Assembly (NCBI GenBank): GCA_944372355.1 | Contig: CALVYS010000007.1 | Location: 1-38,963, forward strand | Reading direction: 5' to 3' | Length of the DNA stretch: 38,963 nucleotides | Source of the DNA: an uncultured Clostridia bacterium | Lineage (GTDB): Bacteria; Bacillota; Clostridia; Christensenellales; UBA1242 | Shown: piece by piece, positions 33,299 to 38,963 of the stretch | How positions within the stretch are numbered: position 1 is the first letter of the stretch | Layout: each line of letters opens with the position of its first letter | Translations under genes and position numbers: made by a program | Notes under the pieces: model-generated | What the model saw: only the letters and a program-made list of their open reading frames with translations | Database searches by the model: none | What the model was told of the DNA's origin: nothing

Positions 33299-36200
33299 AT
33301 GTTTGAACTTAACAACTTCGATTCAATCAGAATAGGAATTGCCTCACCAGAAAAGATCCGCGAGTGGTCTCATGGTGAGGTGACCAAACCTGAAACCATC
33401 AACTATCGAACACAAAAGCCTGAAAAGGACGGCCTTTTCTGCGAAAAGATTTTTGGACCTAGAAAGGACTGGGAATGCCATTGCGGAAAATACAAACGCA
33501 TCAGATATCGTGGCGTTGTGTGCGACAAGTGCGGTGTTGAGGTTACAAGGGCCAAAGTTAGACGTGAGAGAATGGGACACATTGAACTTGCTGCTCCTGT
33601 GACTCATATTTGGTATTTCCGTTCGGTGCCTTCAAGAATCGGCACTTTGCTTGATCTGACACCAAAAACACTTGAACAGGTGGTTTATTATGTAAACTAC
33701 ATTGTCATCGACCCTAAGGACACTGATTTTGTTTACAAACAAGTCATCACCGACAAAGAATATCGCGATGCTATTGAAAAATATGGCTATGGCGCATTTG
33801 AAGCGGGCATGGGTGCTGAGGCAATCAAAAAACTTCTCTCGCAAGTGGATCTTCAAAAGGAAAGCAAGGCTTTGAAAGATGCTCTTCCAACCATGAAGGG
33901 TCAAAGAAGAATCAAAGCCATCAAAAAATTGGACGTTGTGGAATCCTTCATCAAGAGTGGCAACGATCCAACATGGATGGTGCTTGATGTGCTTCCAGTG
34001 CTTCCACCAGATCTCAGACCTATGGTGCCACTTGATGGCGGAAGATATGCTTCTTCTGACTTGAACGATCTCTATCGCAGAGTTATCAACAGAAACAACC
34101 GCTTGAAAAAACTTATGGAGCTTGGTGCACCTGAGGTTATCATCAGAAACGAAAAACGTATGCTCCAAGAAGCGGTTGACAACCTTATCGACAACGGCAA
34201 ACGCGGCAAGGCAGTTCAGGGCTCCAAACAACGCGATCTTAAATCACTGACAGCCATGTTGGGCGGCAAGCAGGGCCGTTTCAGACAAAACTTGCTCGGA
34301 AAACGTGTTGACTATTCCGGCCGTTCAGTTATTGTCGTTGGCCCAGAACTCAAAATGTATCAATGCGGTCTGCCAAAAGAGATGGCTTTGGAACTTTTTA
34401 AACCATTCATCATCAACAGACTCATCGAACTTAACAAATCCAACAACATCAAAAGTGCAAAACGCATGATTGAGCGTGAAAAACCAATCGTTTGGGACAT
34501 CTTGGCAGAAGTCATCAAAGAGCACCCAGTGCTTTTGAACCGTGCTCCAACTTTGCACAGACTTTCAGTTCAAGCTTTCGAACCAGTTTTGGTTGAAGGA
34601 AGAGCGATCAAGCTTCACCCATCTGTCTGCACGGCATTCAACGCTGACTTCGACGGTGACCAGATGCCTGTTCACGTTCCACTTTCCATCGATGCCAGAA
34701 CAGAGGCTCGCACACTTATGCTTGCTTCAAACAACATCTTGAAGCCAGCAGATGGCGAACCAGTTGTGACACCAACTCAGGACGTGATCTTGGGCTGCTA
34801 TGCCATGACACAGATTTTGGAAGGCAAGAAAGGTGAGAAAGGCGTTTATGCTTCTCCGGAAGAAGCGATCATCGCTTATCAAACTGGTGCGCTTGACATT
34901 CAGGCTGAAATTCAAGTGCGCTTCAATAAAGTTGTTGATGGAAAAACATATTCAAAACGTATCACAACCTCGGTTGGAAGAATTCTCTTCTCACAAATCC
35001 TTCCAGAAGGGCTTATAGTTGACAGATCAAAAGAGGAAAACTATTGCGAGCTTGAATATAACAAAATCGTTGGCAAAAGCGATTTGAAAAACATCATCGC
35101 TCGTGCATATGACAAACTTGGAACCACTCAGTGCTCGATTCTTATCGACAAAATCAAAGATTTGGGCTACAAGTATTCAACCTTGGTTGTCAACACAATC
35201 AACGCATTCGATGGACAAGAGCCTCCAACGTTGAAACAATATCGTGAAGAGGCCGAAGCCAAAGTGCTTGAAAATGAAAAATTGTTCAAGCGCGGCCTTA
35301 TCACCAACGAAGAAAAGGTTGATGCCAACGTTGACATTTGGAACGATGTTCAAAACAAAGTCGACAAAGACACGCTTGCATATTTGAAAGACGGAAACCC
35401 ACTTAAAACCATCATCGTTTCAGGCGCGCGCGGAAACGCCCACCACCTTGCAACACTTTGCGGTATGGTTGGTTTGAAAGTTGCGGCTTCTGGTCAAAAA
35501 ATCGACATTCCAGTCAAGTCAAACTTCATCAAAGGCCTTATGCCTGTTGAACACTTCCTTTCTGCACGTGGTGCCAGAAAGGGTCTTATGGACACCGCTT
35601 TGAAAACCGCTGACTCTGGTTATCTTACAAGAAGACTTGTTGACATATCACAAGACGTGGTTGTGACAACAGAAGATTGCTTTGCAGACAACGGTGAAGC
35701 TGTCAAAGGTGTTTGGGTGAGTGACCTCTATCAAGGTGGAAATTTGCAAGAAAGACTTGATGAGAGAATCTATGGCCGTGTGGCTGTTGACGACATCTTA
35801 AATCCTGCAACAGGCGAAGTGATTGTCAAAGCCAACGAGATGATCAGCAAACAACAAGCAGAAGCAATCGTCAAAGCTGGCATCAAAAGAGTGCAAATCC
35901 GCTCACTTCTCACTTGTAAGTGCAGACATGGTGTTTGTGCAAAATGTTATGGCAGAGATCTTTCTGGCAAAAACATTGTCACAGTTGGTGAAGCTGTTGG
36001 TGTTATCGCAGCTCAATCCATCGGTGAACCGGGCACACAGCTTACAATGAGAACCTTCCACTCAGGTGGTTCAGCTGCCGCTGCCGACATCACACAAGGT
36101 TTGCCAAGAGTGGAAGAAATCTTTGAAGCACGTCGTCCAAAAGGTGAGTGCGTGCTCAGTGAAGTTGCCGGCAAGGTTAAAATCAAACAAGACGCAAAAT

Positions 36201-36823
36201 ATTACATCATCATCGTTCAATCCAAAGAGGGTGATGTTGAATACGAAATCAAAAAACCTGCAATTTTGAGTGTGAAAGATGGCGACACTGTTGAACCAGG
36301 CAGCCAGCTCACACAAGGCCCAATCAATCCAAACGATTTGCTCAGATTGCGTGGCCTTAAAGGTTTGCAAGACTATCTGCTTTCAGAAGTCATCGGCGCA
36401 TATCGCAGCCAAGACGTTGGCGTGAATGACAAACACATTGAAATCATCATCAGACAGATGCTTAAAAAGGTTAAAATCGAATCTTCTGGCGACACCAATC
36501 TGCTCCCAGGTGAGATCGTTGACCTTTACAGATGTGAAGATGAAAACAATCGTGTGCTTGCAGAAGGCGGAGTTCCTGCCACAGCAAAGAGAATTTTGCT
36601 TGGCATCACCAAAGCTTCACTTTCAACAGAATCCTTCCTTTCAGCAGCATCTTTCCAAGAGACTTCAAGAGTGCTCACAGATGCAGCGCTTAAAGGAAAG
36701 GTTGACAATCTCATTGGCATCAAAGAAAATGTCATCATCGGCAAACTCATTCCTGCCGGAACTGGGCTTAAAAAATATCGTGATGTCATGCCAGTGCTTG
36801 TCAAAGACGAAGATGCAATTTAA
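33299..36823 (+). CDS. rpoC: RNA polymerase beta' subunit
   Basis: The beta' subunit of RNA polymerase, 1174 residues. The N-terminal zinc finger is C60, C62, C75, C78. The catalytic Mg-binding loop NADFDGDQ gives D450, D452 and D454. A second zinc site is C794, C873, C880, C883. The trigger-loop and bridge-helix area has [20 protein letters not shown]. The C-terminal dock region [11 protein letters not shown], with a following TDAALKG segment, is normal. The ATG at 33299 has AAAAGGGAGAAAG upstream, 27 bases after the rpoB stop. It ends at a strong terminator, so rpoB-rpoC is a two-gene unit here. Confidence 0.98.
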   Translation: MFELNNFDSIRIGIASPEKIREWSHGEVTKPETINYRTQKPEKDGLFCEKIFGPRKDWECHCGKYKRIRYRGVVCDKCGVEVTRAKVRRERMGHIELAAPVTHIWYFRSVPSRIGTLLDLTPKTLEQVVYYVNYIVIDPKDTDFVYKQVITDKEYRDAIEKYGYGAFEAGMGAEAIKKLLSQVDLQKESKALKDALPTMKGQRRIKAIKKLDVVESFIKSGNDPTWMVLDVLPVLPPDLRPMVPLDGGRYASSDLNDLYRRVINRNNRLKKLMELGAPEVIIRNEKRMLQEAVDNLIDNGKRGKAVQGSKQRDLKSLTAMLGGKQGRFRQNLLGKRVDYSGRSVIVVGPELKMYQCGLPKEMALELFKPFIINRLIELNKSNNIKSAKRMIEREKPIVWDILAEVIKEHPVLLNRAPTLHRLSVQAFEPVLVEGRAIKLHPSVCTAFNADFDGDQMPVHVPLSIDARTEARTLMLASNNILKPADGEPVVTPTQDVILGCYAMTQILEGKKGEKGVYASPEEAIIAYQTGALDIQAEIQVRFNKVVDGKTYSKRITTSVGRILFSQILPEGLIVDRSKEENYCELEYNKIVGKSDLKNIIARAYDKLGTTQCSILIDKIKDLGYKYSTLVVNTINAFDGQEPPTLKQYREEAEAKVLENEKLFKRGLITNEEKVDANVDIWNDVQNKVDKDTLAYLKDGNPLKTIIVSGARGNAHHLATLCGMVGLKVAASGQKIDIPVKSNFIKGLMPVEHFLSARGARKGLMDTALKTADSGYLTRRLVDISQDVVVTTEDCFADNGEAVKGVWVSDLYQGGNLQERLDERIYGRVAVDDILNPATGEVIVKANEMISKQQAEAIVKAGIKRVQIRSLLTCKCRHGVCAKCYGRDLSGKNIVTVGEAVGVIAAQSIGEPGTQLTMRTFHSGGSAAAADITQGLPRVEEIFEARRPKGECVLSEVAGKVKIKQDAKYYIIIVQSKEGDVEYEIKKPAILSVKDGDTVEPGSQLTQGPINPNDLLRLRGLKGLQDYLLSEVIGAYRSQDVGVNDKHIEIIIRQMLKKVKIESSGDTNLLPGEIVDLYRCEDENNRVLAEGGVPATAKRILLGITKASLSTESFLSAASFQETSRVLTDAALKGKVDNLIGIKENVIIGKLIPAGTGLKKYRDVMPVLVKDEDAI

Positions 36824-36852
36824 AAAAATATCGCTTCGGCGATATTTTTTTT
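36822..36852. terminator. bidirectional terminator with UUCG tetraloop after rpoC
   Basis: ATATCGC (36828-36834), TTCG tetraloop, GCGATAT (36839-36845), then eight T. The C(UUCG)G loop is extra stable in RNA. A run of A on the left gives a T tract for the convergent gene at 36934. The remaining gap to 36933 is AT-rich with an 8-bp A/T hairpin (36880-36903) that has no T tract. Confidence 0.93.
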
Positions 36853-36933
36853 GCATAAAAAATTGATTTTTTTCTCTTAAAAACATTAAAAAATAAATGT
36901 TTTATTAAAAATTAATTAAATTATTAAAAATTA

Positions 36934-37473
36934 TTAATATTCGGTGCGAAGCTCTGTGATGAGCACCTTTTCTTTTTTTGTGCCAACTTTGTGGTCAAAA
37001 ACCACAAATTCCACGATGATGTCAAGCAGGTTTTTGTCTGCGACATATTTTATCAAATCATTAAAACCTGGGATTTCCCACAGCTGATCATCATACATGT
37101 TTGTGTAAAGCGAGATGTCGTCAGCTGAACGATGGTTGGCGTTTTTGTTGGTTGAAGCGGTGAGTTCCACTCTGTCGCCGCTTACAAAAATGTCTCCAAT
37201 CAAAACAAAGTCACCATATGAAGAAAAGGAAACCGCAATGGAAAAAGGTGTGGTGTAGTTTTTTATTAAATCCAAAACCTCATCTTTGGTTGCATAATAA
37301 AACTGGCCCAATGGATTTTCCACATCTCTCAGCACATATTCTGAGGCGGGATACTTCACCATAAACGAAACCACCTTGTCTGAATCGGAAGGGTTGACAA
37401 CGATTTCTGGAACCGAATTGAGGCCCATCTTTTTGATCTGATTTAAACTGTCCGTTTTGCTTAAAATTTTCAT
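36934..37473 (-). CDS. uncharacterised 179-residue protein
   Basis: I do not recognise this family. The ATG at 37471-37473 has GGGAGAAAG just upstream, so I prefer it to the longer in-frame start at 37503. The protein is soluble and has mixed helix and strand: an N-terminal KILSKTDSLNQIKKMGL, a central SIAVSFSSYGDFVLIGDIFVS strand region, and an end IIVEFVVFDHKVG then VLITELRTEY. The final strands are loosely reminiscent of ATP-grasp-like domains, but no nucleotide-binding motif is clear. It is divergent from the radical SAM gene, with back-to-back promoters. Confidence 0.75.
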   Translation of the reverse strand: MKILSKTDSLNQIKKMGLNSVPEIVVNPSDSDKVVSFMVKYPASEYVLRDVENPLGQFYYATKDEVLDLIKNYTTPFSIAVSFSSYGDFVLIGDIFVSGDRVELTASTNKNANHRSADDISLYTNMYDDQLWEIPGFNDLIKYVADKNLLDIIVEFVVFDHKVGTKKEKVLITELRTEY

Positions 37474-37493
37474 AAACTTTCTCCCATAGTTAG

Positions 37494-37523
37494 AGGATAA
37501 CACAAATTTTTAAAACAAGTCAA
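37494..37523 (-). promoter_or_regulatory. promoter of the 179-residue protein gene
   Basis: Minus strand: TTGACT (37518-37523), an 18-base spacer, TATCCT (37494-37499). A short leader carrying GGGAGAAAG follows. It lies back-to-back with the divergent promoter at 37528-37556, with -35 boxes only 4 bases apart. Confidence 0.65.
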
Positions 37524-37527
37524 ACAA

Positions 37528-37556
37528 TTAACAAAAAAGCCGCGGTGTGATATAAT
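37528..37556 (+). promoter_or_regulatory. promoter of the radical SAM gene, leaderless
   Basis: TTAACA (37528-37533), a 17-base spacer, and an extended -10 TGA-TATAAT (TATAAT at 37551-37556). The ATG starts at 37563, the expected first transcribed base, and no Shine-Dalgarno site is present. Confidence 0.85.
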
Positions 37557-37562
37557 TAAAAC

Positions 37563-38450
37563 ATGTATAAAGCCCTGCCATGCAAAATGGCGTTAAACAG
37601 AACCAGCGCCACTTTCACTCCTTATCGATTTGATCTCAACATCTATCGTGGGTGCGAACATAAATGTCAATATTGTTATGCCGTTTATTCGCACAAATAT
37701 TTAGAAGACGCTGATTTTTTTGACAATATTTATTACAAAGATGGTGTGGTTGAAGCGCTGGATCGGCAACTTTCCACCAAGCCATTGCAAGGAAAGCTTA
37801 TCGGGATAGGCACGGTGTGCGACAGTTATCAACCCCTTGAAAAACAGCTTGGCTTGACTAGGAAATGTTTGGAGGTTATAGCAAACCACAAAAATCCAAT
37901 CTACATTTCAACAAAATCGCCGTTGATTGAAAGGGACGTTGATATTTTAAATCAGCTCTCATGTCAGGTGCCAGTGAGCATTTCTGTCAGCATCACAACT
38001 TTGAATGAAAAGCTTGCAAAAAAGTTGGAACCGAATGTCGTGTCGCCAAAACGCCGCTTTGAAACTTTAAAATTTTTAAAAGAAAGCACAAAAGCGCTTG
38101 TTGGCGTGCATCTGATGCCTGTCATTCCATTTTTAACAGACGATGATGAAAATTTGGAAGGCATCATAAAACTTGCGCAAGAATATCACCTGGATCATGT
38201 GATAATGGATCCATTAAATCTCTATGGAGAAACCAAGAAACATTTTTTTACTTTCATCAAACAAAACTTTCCTCAGCTTGAACAAGATTTTAAAGCGCTT
38301 TATTCAAGCTCTCGCAGCTTGAATGCCTATCGAATGCAACTTAGGCACAAACTTGCAAAAATTAAAGAAAAATATGGTTTAAAAAACAAATATATCGCAG
38401 ATTTTTTGCCAAAAACTGTAAAAGCAAAGCAAATTTCATTTTTCGATTAG
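37563..38450 (+). CDS. SPL-family radical SAM protein (spore photolyase-like)
   Basis: A 295-residue radical SAM enzyme of the SplB/COG1533 group. The 4Fe-4S motif is [12 protein letters not shown] with C31, C35 and C38. Other family segments are [74 protein letters not shown] and [10 protein letters not shown]. True spore photolyase repairs the spore DNA thymine dimer, but many relatives of this shape exist outside spore formers and have unknown substrates, so I do not call it splB. The ATG at 37563 appears leaderless. fhs follows after nine bases with its own Shine-Dalgarno site and is probably co-transcribed. Confidence 0.88.
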   Translation: MYKALPCKMALNRTSATFTPYRFDLNIYRGCEHKCQYCYAVYSHKYLEDADFFDNIYYKDGVVEALDRQLSTKPLQGKLIGIGTVCDSYQPLEKQLGLTRKCLEVIANHKNPIYISTKSPLIERDVDILNQLSCQVPVSISVSITTLNEKLAKKLEPNVVSPKRRFETLKFLKESTKALVGVHLMPVIPFLTDDDENLEGIIKLAQEYHLDHVIMDPLNLYGETKKHFFTFIKQNFPQLEQDFKALYSSSRSLNAYRMQLRHKLAKIKEKYGLKNKYIADFLPKTVKAKQISFFD

Positions 38451-38458
38451 GAGGGCAC

Positions 38459-38963
38459 ATGACAGATTTAGAAATAGCGAACTCTAAAAATCCTGAGTTG
38501 ATTGACAAAATCGCAAAAAAACTGGGATTAAACGATGGCGATTTTGAAAAGTTTGGAAATTACAAAGCCAAGATCAGTGCTGCGCCGAGACCGGCAAAGG
38601 GAAAACTTATTTTGGTCACTTCCATAAACCCAACCAAAGCCGGAGAGGGCAAAACCACGGTGTCAATCGGTCTTGCCGATGCTTTAAACTCGCTTGGGCA
38701 AAAGGTTTGCCTGGCTCTCAGAGAGCCTTCGCTCGGCCCAGTGTTTGGCATTAAGGGCGGAGCAACCGGCGGTGGTTACAGTCAAATCCTGCCAATGGAA
38801 GACATCAATTTGCACTTTAATGGCGATTTTCACGCTATTACTTCTGCAAACAATCTTTTGTGCGCGCTCATTGACAATCATATCTTTCAAGGGAATCAAC
38901 TTGAAATTGATGAAAACAAGATCCTCTTTCACAGATGCTTAGATGTCAACGACAGGGGTTTGC
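38459..38963 (+). CDS. fhs: formate-tetrahydrofolate ligase, 5' part, cut by window end
   Basis: The first 168 codons of Fhs (about 555 residues when complete). It joins formate to tetrahydrofolate with ATP, giving 10-formyl-tetrahydrofolate for one-carbon metabolism. The ATG at 38459 follows GGAGGG (38450-38455), which overlaps the stop of the radical SAM gene. The P-loop is AGEGKTT (61-67), preceded by TSINPTK where TPTP is common. [20 protein letters not shown] and [17 protein letters not shown] are diagnostic. The frame is intact to the window edge. Confidence 0.96.
   Translation, partial: MTDLEIANSKNPELIDKIAKKLGLNDGDFEKFGNYKAKISAAPRPAKGKLILVTSINPTKAGEGKTTVSIGLADALNSLGQKVCLALREPSLGPVFGIKGGATGGGYSQILPMEDINLHFNGDFHAITSANNLLCALIDNHIFQGNQLEIDENKILFHRCLDVNDRGL

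Noticed and set aside
36880..36903. AAAACATT/AATGTTTT hairpin as a terminator for the minus-strand gene
   Set aside because: All but one pair are A-T, with an eight-base loop and no T tract on the minus strand. The UUCG hairpin at 36822-36852 serves both strands better.
1..38963. CRISPR arrays, insertion sequences, tRNA or rRNA genes, prophage
   Set aside because: No direct-repeat array with spacers, transposase, integrase, cloverleaf with tRNA consensus loops, or phage structural genes was seen. The VirB4 gene alone does not make a mobile element.

Overview
The window reads as chromosomal DNA of a low-GC, Gram-positive-type bacterium, most likely an uncultured Clostridia-like member of the Bacillota. 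Supporting this are strong AGGAG-type Shine-Dalgarno sites before most genes, SigA-like promoters, lipoproteins, a WalJ/YycJ-HtrA gene pair, a DUF1858 protein, and a PrgI-type VirB4 ATPase of the Gram-positive kind. TAA, TGA and TAG all act as stops, so the code is standard. The lineage is inferred; no 16S rRNA or other RNA gene is present.

Positions 1-8500 are repair-centred. Two tandem RadC-like proteins are followed by two small paralogous proteins (winged helix plus one membrane segment) that flank an unknown coiled-coil gene. The second small protein is the first gene of an apparent operon with uvrB and uvrA. An 84-base cloverleaf-like nested inverted repeat lies directly after uvrA.

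Positions 8500-16200 hold walJ-htrA, an unknown 613-residue protein, a class II fructose-bisphosphate aldolase (minus strand), a small lipoprotein, the ribosome-associated GTPase HflX, a DUF1858 protein (minus strand) and a PRC-barrel protein. Several genes here have a good -10 element 6-8 bases before the ATG and no Shine-Dalgarno site, so they look leaderless.

Positions 16200-29340 are the most unusual part. One promoter appears to drive a two-gene unit: a PrgI-VirB4 fusion ATPase, then, 8 bases later, an intact 3448-residue lipoprotein with an Ig-like start and three GLUG-repeat modules. No other type IV secretion gene is visible. This is the best candidate for an undescribed secretion or surface system.

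Positions 29340-36850 hold rpoB and rpoC as an isolated pair, without rplJ/rplL upstream or rpsL downstream. They have a strong promoter and a terminator-like hairpin in the leader. RpoB carries Gln and Glu at two classic rifampicin-contact positions. The right end has an unknown minus-strand gene, a divergently transcribed SPL-family radical SAM gene (leaderless), and the 5' part of fhs (formate-tetrahydrofolate ligase), cut by the window edge.
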